NCBI RefSeq assembly: GCF_002079055.1
Contig: NC_047488.1
Location: 744,001-808,000, forward strand
DNA length: 64,000 bases
Direction of reading: 5' to 3'
DNA from: Saccharomyces paradoxus
Lineage: Eukaryota; Ascomycota; Saccharomycetes; Saccharomycetales; Saccharomycetaceae
Shown piece after piece: positions 30,032 to 41,316 of the stretch (its first letter is position 1; every line of letters begins with the position of its first letter). The notes under the pieces were generated by a model that saw only the letters and a list, made by a program, of their open reading frames with translations, did no database searches and was not told the DNA's origin. The position numbers and the translations under genes were made by a program.

Positions 30032-32449
30032 TCATGTGTATTTCATGTTAACTTCAGCAATACCCCTGCAGATGATGTGCCAGTCCATAGTTTTATCTTT
30101 TTCGTAATTATAATGCTTTTTCCACCATTTGAACAGCTCATATACGAAGAACAAGTTTGGCTGAATAATAACGTTCAGCCTTCTTACCCTCACAAATAGA
30201 TACGCACTTGCCAAGTCACAGTGGAGATACCTCATACATTCAGCAATACAAACCGTTGCGGACCTGGAGACTCCGACCATGCAATGCACCAAAACTTTCC
30301 CCCCCGCTTTTTCGGAATTGCTAATAAAATCTAAGACTTTATCTATCTGATGGAAAAGCGGATCTTTGCCGTTGTCATCTAGATTTTCGATCTGGCAAAT
30401 TTGAAAACCAGAATTTTCACTTATTACTATGTTACTGCCATTTTCTTGCCTATCGTTGATTGTGGTGCCTGCTCTGTTTCTAATTTTATTAGATGCAGCA
30501 CCACCCATAACCTCATTAGTGTTCGTCATAGTAATTGCGCGATGTGGTCTTACAGGGTGAACAACCTTCTCCCTATTCAGTGTCCATGAAACCACTTCAC
30601 CAACAGAAACTATATGTGTAATTCCTAAAGACTTAAGTAAATCAGGATTCTGCGCATGATCGAGGGATCCCAAATACAAGTGCTGCAGAATCCGGGATGG
30701 CAGCGGGCCCTTCAAATTAACAAAATTAGACTCAGGAGGAATCTTCATAAAAAATATGCTGCTGAAAAGTTCTGAGGAAATGTGCAGTTGGAAACTTCTA
30801 TCTCTGAATTTTACTGCATTGGAATATAATTCTAGATTACCTCCTCTTTGCGGACTAAACTCACGCAAGATGGGTTGCAAATGACCTAAAATTTGCAAGT
30901 CTGATGGAAAAAGGAAAAATGGCCTCGGATGGATTCTCAGAAGAGCATCTTGTAACGGAATATCAAAGTGGAATATAATATACGCTGTTAGTAATAACGA
31001 AGTTTCTGTATATCCATCGCTGCAATACATAAACGTGAATTGGTCTTGAACTTGGGATACTTGAAATATTAGAAAACAAACATTTAAAAGAATCTCCACA
31101 GACTGAATGTTCAGGTTTCCTAAGCCTATAGTACCTGAGGCAGGGAAAGTTAAATGCAAATAGCTTTGTGATTTGGATGCATCATCATCTAATAGGAAAT
31201 CCAGATATGATCTGATTTTTGTTAACAACGGCATTGATGAATTTGACGTACATTTTATGATCAATTTCCACGTCTCTTTTGTATTTGGCACGTTATATAA
31301 TCGAGAGATGGAAGCCGTGGGATTGTCTGGATCATAAGTTAAAGGTCTTAATGTTACTATGCTTGCATTCTCTTGGGAGCGGTCGGGCAGAGGTATATTG
31401 CTTTTTTTAATAATTTGATAATTATGCCAGTCAGTGGTATTACCGCAAATCAAACCCGTTTCCTCCAATCGTGTAGCTGAAGTCAACTTGTTCAATTCTA
31501 ACTTTTCGCACAAAACCATATTTTTATCGATGTTATTAAAACACTCTATTTCACTGGGTGACGAACTTAGATTTAAAGGAGTATTCTTAAAAATCTTGTC
31601 TAATAAAGGTGTGCCGATCAAACTTTGAGGTATATCTGTATTGAAGTTTCGATAGGTACAAATAGATAGATTCGTCTTGTAGAGTGATCCTTCACAGCCC
31701 GCATAACCTTTTTGAACAAACATTAAACAGATCCGTAAAAGTAGTGCAAGTGTCGTACAATTAGGGCAATCTCCTTCGTGTGAACCCATTGCCGCAGAGT
31801 CTCCTTGCGTATTTGTGGTATCACCATTTCGTGTACAATAAATTACTATATTATCAACCATTTCTATCATCTTGGCACATTGAAGATCGAATCTTCTAAA
31901 TAGACCTCTTCTTCCCCAAACGTCTTGCCTACTCGGTTTTAGCACGGTACTAGACCCGACCTTATTTCTAGAATCCCTCTTAAGTTCTAATGATAGTCCA
32001 CGAGGATCTACTTTTAGAAATGGTAAAATGCTATGATCATGACAGTAGGTGGCGGCGTTTTCCAAATCTACATCATCCACTTGCAATTCCAGTTGTCGTG
32101 TCTGGAACTTTAGCAATTTCAGGAGTTCCCTAGTGTTATTGGGATAGTGGTAACCATCTAATTCATTATCTGTTGCACAGCGGCCGCCTTCTCTATGGAA
32201 AGAAGTATGGATTTTCCAGGACTGGAAGATATCATTTACTTCGAGAGAACTACGCAAAAGTGCAGAGTTGCTAGCATCTGATTGCGATTTGACTATTGCA
32301 AGGGAATGAGGAAAATCTGGTGGTTGACCAAAGGAGATATCATGTGCCCAGGGGAACATTTTTTTGCATTCAGGCCATTTCGCACTCTGATGTAGTCGCA
32401 TAAGGTCATGCAGCTCACCAGGTGTGATTGAGGGCACTTCCAAAACCAT
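30032..32449 (-). CDS. PPS1: Dual-specificity protein phosphatase Pps1
   Basis: Phosphatase for Ser/Thr and Tyr residues with a role in S phase. It is 805 residues, against 807 as I recall for S. cerevisiae. The catalytic domain is at the C-terminus (about 600-790). The signature VHCMVGVSRSATV carries the nucleophile Cys723 and the phosphate-binding Arg, and an upstream general-acid region (QIENLDDNGKDPLF) is present. The N-terminal ~580 residues include a second, tensin/PTP-like region without a CxxxxxR loop that I can recognise. The ATG at 32449 gives the known N-terminus. Confidence 0.95.
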   Translation of the reverse strand: MVLEVPSITPGELHDLMRLHQSAKWPECKKMFPWAHDISFGQPPDFPHSLAIVKSQSDASNSALLRSSLEVNDIFQSWKIHTSFHREGGRCATDNELDGYHYPNNTRELLKLLKFQTRQLELQVDDVDLENAATYCHDHSILPFLKVDPRGLSLELKRDSRNKVGSSTVLKPSRQDVWGRRGLFRRFDLQCAKMIEMVDNIVIYCTRNGDTTNTQGDSAAMGSHEGDCPNCTTLALLLRICLMFVQKGYAGCEGSLYKTNLSICTYRNFNTDIPQSLIGTPLLDKIFKNTPLNLSSSPSEIECFNNIDKNMVLCEKLELNKLTSATRLEETGLICGNTTDWHNYQIIKKSNIPLPDRSQENASIVTLRPLTYDPDNPTASISRLYNVPNTKETWKLIIKCTSNSSMPLLTKIRSYLDFLLDDDASKSQSYLHLTFPASGTIGLGNLNIQSVEILLNVCFLIFQVSQVQDQFTFMYCSDGYTETSLLLTAYIIFHFDIPLQDALLRIHPRPFFLFPSDLQILGHLQPILREFSPQRGGNLELYSNAVKFRDRSFQLHISSELFSSIFFMKIPPESNFVNLKGPLPSRILQHLYLGSLDHAQNPDLLKSLGITHIVSVGEVVSWTLNREKVVHPVRPHRAITMTNTNEVMGGAASNKIRNRAGTTINDRQENGSNIVISENSGFQICQIENLDDNGKDPLFHQIDKVLDFISNSEKAGGKVLVHCMVGVSRSATVCIAECMRYLHCDLASAYLFVRVRRLNVIIQPNLFFVYELFKWWKKHYNYEKDKTMDWHIICRGIAEVNMKYT

Positions 32450-32622
32450 GGTTGTTCTCTAGTTTTCTATACCCACCCCTTCTACCTCAACGACAATATC
32501 TTTTTTATGGTTGGTGCTTCTTTTCACTTTTCTTCGTTTTTCTTCTACTTCTCTTTTTGAACCTTAAAATCTCTTGCAGTTATGTTTTCAATATGCTTTT
32601 GAAGTAATCATTTATTTTTATT

Positions 32623-32630
32623 ACGCGAAA
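32623..32630 (+). promoter_or_regulatory. MBF/SBF-type site upstream of DPB3
   Basis: ACGCGAAA matches the mixed MCB/SCB consensus and lies 76-69 bp before the DPB3 ATG. G1/S induction is typical of DNA polymerase subunit genes. Confidence 0.5.
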
Positions 32631-32698
32631 TTAGTGACTTTAACATCTGCCTGTTCCAACTAATAAAAATAAGCAAGCGTCAACGGTGTTGCAAAGAA

Positions 32699-33301
32699 AT
32701 GTCCGATTTAGTTAAAGAAAAAGCACCTGCCTTTCCTATATCTAAAGTAAAGAAGATTGCCAAATGCGATCCCGAATACGTTATTACATCTAACGCAGCC
32801 GTATCAGCTACTGCGTTTGCTGCCGAGTTATTTGTACAGAACCTGGTTGAAGAATCGCTGGTCTTAGCACAACTGAACTCAAAAGGAAAGACAAGCCTAC
32901 GACTAAGCCTAAATTCCATAGAAGAATGTGTCGAAAAAAAAGAAAATTTCAGGTTTCTTGAGGACGTTATTAAACAACTAAAGAAGAATAGCGCACTGGA
33001 CAAGAAAAGAGAACTAAAAAGGCAACCGGGTCGGGACGACCAGGAGGCTGCTGAAGAGGAGCCAGAGCTGCATGAAGATGGGGGTATAGAAGATGAAGAA
33101 GAAAGCGAAGAATCTGAACAAGAAGAGCCCGTAAACGAGGAAGAACTTCTAGACGATAGTAAAGACTACCAAAATGATAAATCCAAGCCCAGTGTGACAA
33201 GCTTATTGTCAAGATTTCAGTATAAATCCACGCTAGACGTAGGAGAGCACTCCGACTCATCTGATTTCGAAACGGATCATGCGAAGAGCACAGATGCTTA
33301 G
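32699..33301 (+). CDS. DPB3: DNA polymerase epsilon subunit Dpb3
   Basis: Third-largest subunit of DNA polymerase epsilon. It pairs with Dpb4 as a histone-fold dimer that binds double-stranded DNA and helps pass parental histones to the leading strand. It is 200 residues, against 201 in S. cerevisiae. The NF-YC/H2A-like histone fold covers about residues 10-95 (FPISKVKKIAKCDPEYVITS, then AAVSATAFAAELFVQNLV). The rest is a highly acidic Glu/Asp tail. The gene is intact. Confidence 0.96.
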   Translation: MSDLVKEKAPAFPISKVKKIAKCDPEYVITSNAAVSATAFAAELFVQNLVEESLVLAQLNSKGKTSLRLSLNSIEECVEKKENFRFLEDVIKQLKKNSALDKKRELKRQPGRDDQEAAEEEPELHEDGGIEDEEESEESEQEEPVNEEELLDDSKDYQNDKSKPSVTSLLSRFQYKSTLDVGEHSDSSDFETDHAKSTDA

Positions 33302-33648
33302 TGTTACAATCACGAAACTACTATACAACACATTATATTATATATATGCATATGTAATATGAACCCTAATGTAGAACTTACAATTCCAAAAAGAGTTTTG
33401 CAAAAAAGCTTAGGAGTAGTTTATATTTTATAGGGCGTGGTTGCTATACTATAAAAGAAATACAAGGGCTTTTCGGTATAAAATCACACCACACGAAGAG
33501 CCTAATTCATTCTTCCGAATGAAAAAGAAAAATGTAACGATAGTAACATTGGATGAACTAATACTGGTGTTTTTGATACGTTATTAATTATAGATTAAAA
33601 ACGTATTCAACCCATAGAATAGTGTCTATAATACTATTGCGGATCAAA
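33302..33648. other. DPB3-PAF1 intergenic region
   Basis: This 347-bp AT-rich spacer between two plus-strand genes holds the DPB3 3' end (with TATATA-type efficiency sequence near 33340) and the PAF1 promoter. I see no further gene. Confidence 0.7.
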
Positions 33649-34983
33649 ATGTCCAAAAAACAGGAATATATTGCACCAATAAAATACCAAAACAGCTTGC
33701 CTGTACCACAATTACCTCCCAAACTTCTGGTTTACCCAGAGGCTCCGGAAACAAATTCAGACTCCTCGCAATTAATAAACTCACTATACATCAAAACAAA
33801 CGTCGGCAATCTTATTCAACAAGATGAGGATTTAGGTATGCCGGTTGATTTAATGAAGTTCCCAGGCCTACTGAACAAATTAGATTCTAAACTGCTTTAC
33901 GGCTTTGATAATGTCAAATTAGACAAAGATGATCGAATTTTGCTGAGAGACCCTAGAATAGACAGGTTGACCAAGACCGACATATCAAAGGTCACTTTCT
34001 TAAGACGCACTGAATATGTTTCCAACACAATTGCAGCCCATGACACCACATCTTTGAAAAGGAAAAGGCGTTTGAATGATGAAGATTCGGATGATGAAAA
34101 CCTTGACGCCAATCATATAATTAGTAGGGTGGAGGGAACATTCAGTAAAACGGATTCATGGCAACATCCGGTGAAGAAGGGTGTCAAAATGGTTAAAAAA
34201 TGGGACCTACTGCCTGATACGGCGTCAATGGACCAAGTCTATTTTATCTTGAAATTCATGGGCAGCGCATCATTGGATACTAAAGAAAAGAAGGCTTTGA
34301 ACACAGGAATCTTCAGACCGGTAGAGCTGGAAGAGGACGAATGGATTTCAATGTATGCGACCGATCACAAAGACTCTGCTATTCTGGAAAATGAATTGGA
34401 AAAGGGTATGGACGAAATGGATGATGACTCTCATGAAGGCAAAATATACAAATTCAAGAGGATAAGAGACTATGACATGAAACAAGTGGCTGAAAAGCCA
34501 ATGACGGAGTTAGCCATACGTTTGAATGATAAAGACGGCATAGCTTACTATAAACCCCTACGTTCAAGGATCGAATTAAGGCGTAGGAGAGTAAACGACA
34601 TCATCAAACCTTTGGTGAAAGAACAGGACATAGACCAATTAAACGTCACTTTAAGAAACCCTAGCACCAAGGAAGCTAACATAAGGGATAAGTTAAGAAT
34701 GAAGTTTGACCCTATAAATTTCGCCACAGTAGACGAGGAAGACGATGAAGAGGAGGAACAACCGGAACAACCGGTACAACCGGAACAATCGGAACCAGAA
34801 GATGTTAAAAAGGAACCAGAAGGTGAATTCAAAACGGAGGCTCCTCAACAAGAAGGGGAGAATGGTAATGATGAAGCAAACAAACAAGATGAAAACCGTC
34901 CAGTTGATATACCCGAAGCTTCAGATGCTGTTCATGCTGAACAAAAATCAGAGGAAGAGAAAGAAATTTTGCAAGAAGAATAA
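33649..34983 (+). CDS. PAF1: RNA polymerase II Paf1 complex subunit Paf1
   Basis: Scaffold of the Paf1 elongation complex (with Ctr9, Cdc73, Rtf1, Leo1), needed for H2B ubiquitination and H3K4/K36 methylation. The ATG at 33649 gives 444 residues and the conserved MSKKQEYIAPIKYQN start; a nine-codon GTG extension was rejected. The Paf1 core is residues 1-355. The C-terminal ~85 residues are an acidic Glu/Gln/Asp tail that carries a nine-base tandem repeat (34756-34791). That tail is the part most unlike S. cerevisiae as I recall it. Confidence 0.96.
   Translation: MSKKQEYIAPIKYQNSLPVPQLPPKLLVYPEAPETNSDSSQLINSLYIKTNVGNLIQQDEDLGMPVDLMKFPGLLNKLDSKLLYGFDNVKLDKDDRILLRDPRIDRLTKTDISKVTFLRRTEYVSNTIAAHDTTSLKRKRRLNDEDSDDENLDANHIISRVEGTFSKTDSWQHPVKKGVKMVKKWDLLPDTASMDQVYFILKFMGSASLDTKEKKALNTGIFRPVELEEDEWISMYATDHKDSAILENELEKGMDEMDDDSHEGKIYKFKRIRDYDMKQVAEKPMTELAIRLNDKDGIAYYKPLRSRIELRRRRVNDIIKPLVKEQDIDQLNVTLRNPSTKEANIRDKLRMKFDPINFATVDEEDDEEEEQPEQPVQPEQSEPEDVKKEPEGEFKTEAPQQEGENGNDEANKQDENRPVDIPEASDAVHAEQKSEEEKEILQEE
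34756..34791 (+). repeat. Nine-base coding minisatellite in PAF1
   Basis: Four units of GAACAACCG, with small variants, encode Glu-Gln-Pro-type triplets in the acidic tail. A partial fifth unit follows. The frame is kept because the unit is a multiple of three. Confidence 0.85.
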
Positions 34984-35166
34984 ATAATTAAGAAGCGAAA
35001 GGAGAATTGATTTTAACTTGTAGTTCTTTTTATATTTGTTAGAAAATAAAAAGCCAAAGTAAATATTATAAATATGCATTAATAAAACATGCATTACTCA
35101 ATGTAATAAGGGAACAACGAACACCTAAAAGGAACTCATAATGCTAAATCGAATTAACATAGAAGT

Positions 35167-37086
35167 TCAATGTTTCCTAATGATTAATGCACCGGTTTGC
35201 CAGCCACCAGCAGTTACACTGACGCAAATATAGTCTTCAGGTAGTTCTATTTTCGTGGGCTTGACCACCCTAATATTTCTTTGCCCCTCCCAACTGCCAA
35301 TGTGTAGCTCGTTAACCACTTTTTCAGACGGACCTAACCCTAAGCACCCACAATCTTGACTTTCAATACCCCAAGAATACAAATGACCGCATTCGGTTAG
35401 TGCCACCATGTGATAGTCACCGCTCGCAACAGATATAACGTTTTCATCAATGTCTAGTTCTGTTAAACTATCTTTATCGACGTCGCCATTCGTAATCTTC
35501 AAAGTATAACAGTGGGAATCGGTGAAGAGGACTAGCGAAGCAAAACAAACGTTAATTTTACATAGTCTTCCGACAATGTTTAAATCTACCATGTGATTCA
35601 ATCCATTGTGGTACTTCCATAATTTATCGCCGTTGTTATTAATGAAGAAAACGCAGTTATCTTGTAAGCATGCAAAATCGACGATCCTAGAATCGCCGTT
35701 AATATCGTTGGTGTTTGGTACAACTTCGTATTTTGCAAAGGCAAAGCTCTCACCCTTTTTAATAGCTTCTCTTTCCCTCCATGCTACCAACCCGACCTTG
35801 TATATATAGCAACAATTAAAATTCCAACCACTAGCGATTTTCAAAATAGGATTCGTAGCACGACTAGGTAAGTTAGCGAACTCGATTTTAACACCTTGGT
35901 CACATTCCGTAGAATCCCAAGAATAAATATTATTATCTGTATCCATTGCTAGAAAATGACTTCTTCCAGAGCTTACCGCGACAAACTGAATATCACTGAA
36001 CGATTCCAAATTTTCATCGCTACCACTATACAATGGGAAGGAATTTCTTGCGAACATTCTCCTGATATGATTGTTTCCTGGTACAGCTTTGTTAGCACTT
36101 CGTTCCAGCATCTCTATCTCACTGTAAATATTCTCATGCGGCCCCATTAAAGGAATGGTAGTTCTAGGGGCACCATTATGACGCCCTCCAGGAGAGGGAG
36201 CAAGCGCTTGTCCCCTACCTGTGGTAATGTCTTGAGCTGGAGTTGACTGTGTATGTCCTGGTTCATTAGCAGTGGATGGGTGGTTACCGCCCAGTCTTCT
36301 TCCAGAAAATGTACCTGTGGTATTGACAGTACTTCCGTTACTGCGGCTTGTGATCCGCGGATACGATCTTTCCATATTATGAATCATTTCTCTAAAGGGG
36401 TTATAGTCGTGCTGTGAACCACTGGGACCTGGTCCTTTCAACCCCCCAGAAAAAGTGGATCCGCTGCTATACAGGTTACCTGACTCAGTCAATATTTGGA
36501 AAGAAAAACCGCCACTAGATACTTGAGCTATGATTTCGTCTCCATCCTTCTTGATGGCGCTTAACGGGTCCTCCGAAGGAGTGAAGTTACAAGTTCTAGA
36601 TCTTGTCCTACTGTTAAACCAAGGAACTTCCGTGGGGGTATTGACACCATATTTGAACCGCGGACTCGGCCCATTAAGGGATGTGACGGGCAGTTCATTA
36701 TTAGAACTGACAGTATATCCCAATCTTCCATGTTTTAAATAACCCCAACTGTGAAACTTTGCATCGTATGCTCGTAATTGGTATAAATCTTGCCACGACA
36801 AAGTGGGGTATGCTTCTCTCAGAATGGTTTCTGTGCAGGTCTTAAATTCCGCCGAATTTCGACACTGGAAAGGCTCGTCATTTGTTTTTAGCGTTCCAAA
36901 TGCCTTATGAAATAGTTCATGCCACAAGGTTTTAGAGTGGTCAAAATCTAGTAATGTATTATAATATTTATTTGTTTGCGAGAGGTTCTTAATGTCATCA
37001 CTACTTAAGAACGGTAATGTAGCCTGGACGATGTCTGGAGGCAATCCTACTTCAGACTCCTTTTCTCTACTCTCAGTTTCACTCAT
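35167..37086 (-). CDS. SAF1: F-box protein Saf1
   Basis: Substrate receptor of an SCF ubiquitin ligase; SCF-Saf1 targets adenine deaminase Aah1 for degradation at entry to quiescence. It is 639 residues, against 637 in S. cerevisiae. The F-box is at about 13-58 (LPPDIVQATLPFLSSDDIKN, then LWHELF). The rest reads as an RCC1-type beta-propeller: repeats such as SSGGFSFQILTESGNLYSSG, SSGRSHFLAMDTDNNIYSWD and SGDYHMVALTECGHLYSWG. A Pro/Ser/Gly-rich loop at about 225-305 is diverged. Confidence 0.95.
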   Translation of the reverse strand: MSETESREKESEVGLPPDIVQATLPFLSSDDIKNLSQTNKYYNTLLDFDHSKTLWHELFHKAFGTLKTNDEPFQCRNSAEFKTCTETILREAYPTLSWQDLYQLRAYDAKFHSWGYLKHGRLGYTVSSNNELPVTSLNGPSPRFKYGVNTPTEVPWFNSRTRSRTCNFTPSEDPLSAIKKDGDEIIAQVSSGGFSFQILTESGNLYSSGSTFSGGLKGPGPSGSQHDYNPFREMIHNMERSYPRITSRSNGSTVNTTGTFSGRRLGGNHPSTANEPGHTQSTPAQDITTGRGQALAPSPGGRHNGAPRTTIPLMGPHENIYSEIEMLERSANKAVPGNNHIRRMFARNSFPLYSGSDENLESFSDIQFVAVSSGRSHFLAMDTDNNIYSWDSTECDQGVKIEFANLPSRATNPILKIASGWNFNCCYIYKVGLVAWREREAIKKGESFAFAKYEVVPNTNDINGDSRIVDFACLQDNCVFFINNNGDKLWKYHNGLNHMVDLNIVGRLCKINVCFASLVLFTDSHCYTLKITNGDVDKDSLTELDIDENVISVASGDYHMVALTECGHLYSWGIESQDCGCLGLGPSEKVVNELHIGSWEGQRNIRVVKPTKIELPEDYICVSVTAGGWQTGALIIRKH

Positions 37087-37360
37087 AATGTGCTTTCAGG
37101 TGCGTAATTTAGAGTATATCCTTTAGATATAAAACAGTATTTCAAAAAAGGGGTTGGGGCTTTTATACGGCCTTTATCCATTAATCATCGTCATGGGCTA
37201 AATAAAAGGGTCTCGGCGAAGCGCCCGAGAGGCACATTTAGCAGTACCTTCAAAACAGTACGGACATTAGATACAAATTTATTGATTGTCATTACGTAAA
37301 GGCTTATATATGCAAATTTAGTATATCCTTAGCACTTTTACATCATCTTTTTGTAGTAGC

Positions 37361-39997
37361 TTATAACTTATTAAAGACTTTAGACAATATCTCAGTTAAG
37401 TTGGACCAATTTTTGATTCTGAGATTTTCATTAGCTAAATGTCCATTGTCAGTTGATTGACCACATGGTATTTGAACCGCTGGTGCATCGAATGTTCTTT
37501 CCAACATTCTCAAACAGGAAATAGAACCTCCTTCTCTCACTAGCAATGGTTCTACGTCCCAAGCAGCGGTGATTTCATCCTTTAATATTTGGTATGCATG
37601 ATTTGTTGGGTCACCTAACCAACCTTCTGCTTCATTCAAAACCTTGATTTCTAGGTGGTTTTGAGTGTTTAATTGCTTGAAGCTTTCTTCTAAATATACT
37701 TTGAGATCTTTCTTGACCTGTTCAACGCTTTGCTCAGGGACTAACCTGATGGAAATGCCCATGGTGACACTTTTGGGTATAACCGTAATGTTACCAGGAC
37801 CACTAAACTTAACGGTTGTCATGGATAACGAAGGCTTAGTCCAGTTAGTAATTAAATCCTGAACAGTAGTACTTTCGTCGATATTGGCAAGCTTAGTGAT
37901 TTTCTGAAATCTTTGATATTCTTCTTCAGTCAAATCCTTCAACGGAGAATAAAAATTTGGAATCAGAATTTCATTTCGGTCATTTTGTAGTTTGGATACA
38001 ATTTTCATTAGATTAACCATAGGTTCATCATAAACACCACCATTAAGACCAGAATGTCCATCGGGCCTGTCGCTCCAGACTTTTACTTGCGCATTAATAA
38101 CGCCTCTCAATCCATAATTCAAACACGGATGTTCTTGATCAACCCATGTAGAATTACTTAATAAAATCCAGTCAATATCTTTCCCAATAATATCATGGTA
38201 CTTTTCGCAAACTTGCCTCAAACTAGCAGATCCAATCTCTTCGCTTCCCTCCACTAAAAATACAACATCGTTCACTAGTTCTCCCCGTTGAAACAAATAC
38301 GCTACACTATGAATAGCGCTCACCAATGGTCCTTTATTATCTGATACCCCACGACCTTTTAGGTATCCGTTCTCACAAGTTAAAGTGAATGGGTTGGTAT
38401 TCCAGTTGAATGTATTTCCGGATGATATAACGTCATAATGTCCATACCATAAAATTCGCTTTTTCTTAGCACTTTTAACCTGCGAAACTTTCCCATTCCC
38501 TTGAAAATATGCAAATACGACAGGATTGCCGCCGTCAGGTAGTGGGAATAATTGGGAGTTCGTAGCTCCGAACTTCAAGAATAATTGCTGCAAGTAGATT
38601 GCACAACGCCTCAATGACAAGGTATTAGCAGTATCTTTACACTGAGACACTGTCTGGAAAGAAATGAGTTCTCTCAGAGTGTTTAACATCTCCTCATTAT
38701 TTAAAGAGGCAGGCTGATAAGCAGCCCATGAATTGGTGGTTTCTAGTGTAGATGATGCATTGATAGGTGTGTTGCTTGAGAGAGGTACTGCAGATAACAA
38801 CGATGTTATATCCCAGAGGGTCAATGATCCATCACTACCTCCCGTTAACAAACTAACAGATCCAGCAATCGATTTACTGAAGATCTCTGAGCTCAATATT
38901 TTGCCTTGCTGTGGGTTCCAATGATTAACTTGGTTCTGGTAAAAATGTGTGATACCTGATTCATCAATAGCAAATACATGGTCCATATAAACCGATATTG
39001 AAATTACATCTGATTCATGCTTTGTTTTCAGGGTAGAGATTAGTTGCTGCGTATTTAAGTCCCAGATTTTTATAATCCCATCAGTTAACCCGCAATATAA
39101 AAATGGGAACTCGATGGTTTGAGATATGACACTATCTTCATTGTCGATTTTATCGTTAATCAGAGAGATTTTAACAGTGTTGTGCTGTTTATCTTTAGAA
39201 AACTCCCAGAGCTTGCTTATCCCATCACCGGCAGACGAAATTATGTGTTCTGCACCAGAAGTCTGGGAACTCTTTTCCAATAGTTGGTTAAACCTGGGAC
39301 ACAGTTTGTTAATAGAATAAACAAACCCGTAATGTGCATATTTAATAATGTTTTCGGAGGGAACCTCTATGATGGCAGCGCCACAGTTTTCCTGTAGAAA
39401 GGTCAATGAAGTTTGAGATAATGAATTCGAACTACACCCGGTGGGGCCCAGCGAATCAAAAAACTTATCATATCTTCTATGTGGTAATCTATTGATATTT
39501 TCTACTCTATCAGAAGATTTTTTCTCAATTTTCTGAATCAAGTTCTCAACATAGAGTAAGCTTGCATTTTGGCAGCCAAACACAATAGTTTCCAACGAAT
39601 CCAAATACGCCAATGAAAAAATATCACCAATATCGGTCACTGAGTAAACAGTGGCTATTTCAGTAACAGGTAGGAAGTCATCTCTAATGGTCTTTTCGCC
39701 AATGGACCAAATCCTCACTAAAGAATCTGCACCGCCTGAAAATAAAAAGTTTTCATCTTCTGATCTTGCCAAGCACAATACCGAAGACCTGGTATGCGTC
39801 TCTTCTTGCGATTCGCCTAATCTAATGGTATGTATTAGATTATACGTGGGAAGATCAAACACCAAAATTTTAGAGTCCTGGCTACCGGCAAACAGCAATC
39901 TTTTTTTTGGAAATGCAACAATGGACAATATGGAAAAAGCGTGATTCCATCTATGAATTAGTTCAGAATGCAATGCGACACCTCTGCTATCGTACAT
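37361..39997 (-). CDS. DUG2: Glutathione-degradation enzyme subunit Dug2 (WD40 + M20 peptidase)
   Basis: Partner of Dug3 in the gamma-glutamyl-transpeptidase-independent cleavage of glutathione; the Cys-Gly product goes to Dug1. It is 878 residues. The N-terminal ~395 residues are WD40 repeats (for example FSGGADSLVRIWS, LTGGSDGSLTLWD). The C-terminal half is an M20 metallopeptidase: GHYDV motif with metal His and Asp, RGVSDNKGP with the bridging Asp, and EGSEEIGS with the catalytic Glu pair. All are intact by eye. This fusion is the normal Dug2 layout. Confidence 0.96.
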   Translation of the reverse strand: MYDSRGVALHSELIHRWNHAFSILSIVAFPKKRLLFAGSQDSKILVFDLPTYNLIHTIRLGESQEETHTRSSVLCLARSEDENFLFSGGADSLVRIWSIGEKTIRDDFLPVTEIATVYSVTDIGDIFSLAYLDSLETIVFGCQNASLLYVENLIQKIEKKSSDRVENINRLPHRRYDKFFDSLGPTGCSSNSLSQTSLTFLQENCGAAIIEVPSENIIKYAHYGFVYSINKLCPRFNQLLEKSSQTSGAEHIISSAGDGISKLWEFSKDKQHNTVKISLINDKIDNEDSVISQTIEFPFLYCGLTDGIIKIWDLNTQQLISTLKTKHESDVISISVYMDHVFAIDESGITHFYQNQVNHWNPQQGKILSSEIFSKSIAGSVSLLTGGSDGSLTLWDITSLLSAVPLSSNTPINASSTLETTNSWAAYQPASLNNEEMLNTLRELISFQTVSQCKDTANTLSLRRCAIYLQQLFLKFGATNSQLFPLPDGGNPVVFAYFQGNGKVSQVKSAKKKRILWYGHYDVISSGNTFNWNTNPFTLTCENGYLKGRGVSDNKGPLVSAIHSVAYLFQRGELVNDVVFLVEGSEEIGSASLRQVCEKYHDIIGKDIDWILLSNSTWVDQEHPCLNYGLRGVINAQVKVWSDRPDGHSGLNGGVYDEPMVNLMKIVSKLQNDRNEILIPNFYSPLKDLTEEEYQRFQKITKLANIDESTTVQDLITNWTKPSLSMTTVKFSGPGNITVIPKSVTMGISIRLVPEQSVEQVKKDLKVYLEESFKQLNTQNHLEIKVLNEAEGWLGDPTNHAYQILKDEITAAWDVEPLLVREGGSISCLRMLERTFDAPAVQIPCGQSTDNGHLANENLRIKNWSNLTEILSKVFNKL

Positions 39998-41075
<1,078 letters not shown>

Positions 41076-41316
41076 ATTATTTATAATTCTCTTTCAATAT
41101 GCGTGTAAATAGTAGTTTTCGACTTTAGATGTAGATAAAAATAGTGCAGAAGATTGCAAAGCAATTCAACAAAATATGGCCTAGATATTGCACAATGTGG
41201 CATATTTCTTAGAGTTAAATATAGATACATATAAATCTAAAAGAAGAACAAAATGTTCGTACGTATATAAATGCGTGTAGCAGAGGGAATTTGGTCTTCT
41301 TTTTTCTTTTCTTTGT

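Noticed and set aside
32680-33003. Minus-strand frame antisense to DPB3, at the place of dubious YBR277C
   Set aside because: It begins at TTG and lies wholly antisense to the conserved histone-fold coding sequence. It is a shadow of DPB3.
34984-35166. TTTTATATTTG in the PAF1-SAF1 spacer as a replication origin core
   Set aside because: It matches 10 of 11 positions of the ARS consensus, but such near-matches are common in AT-rich spacers. A scan of other spacers gave only similar partial hits (for example near 41240), so no origin is called.
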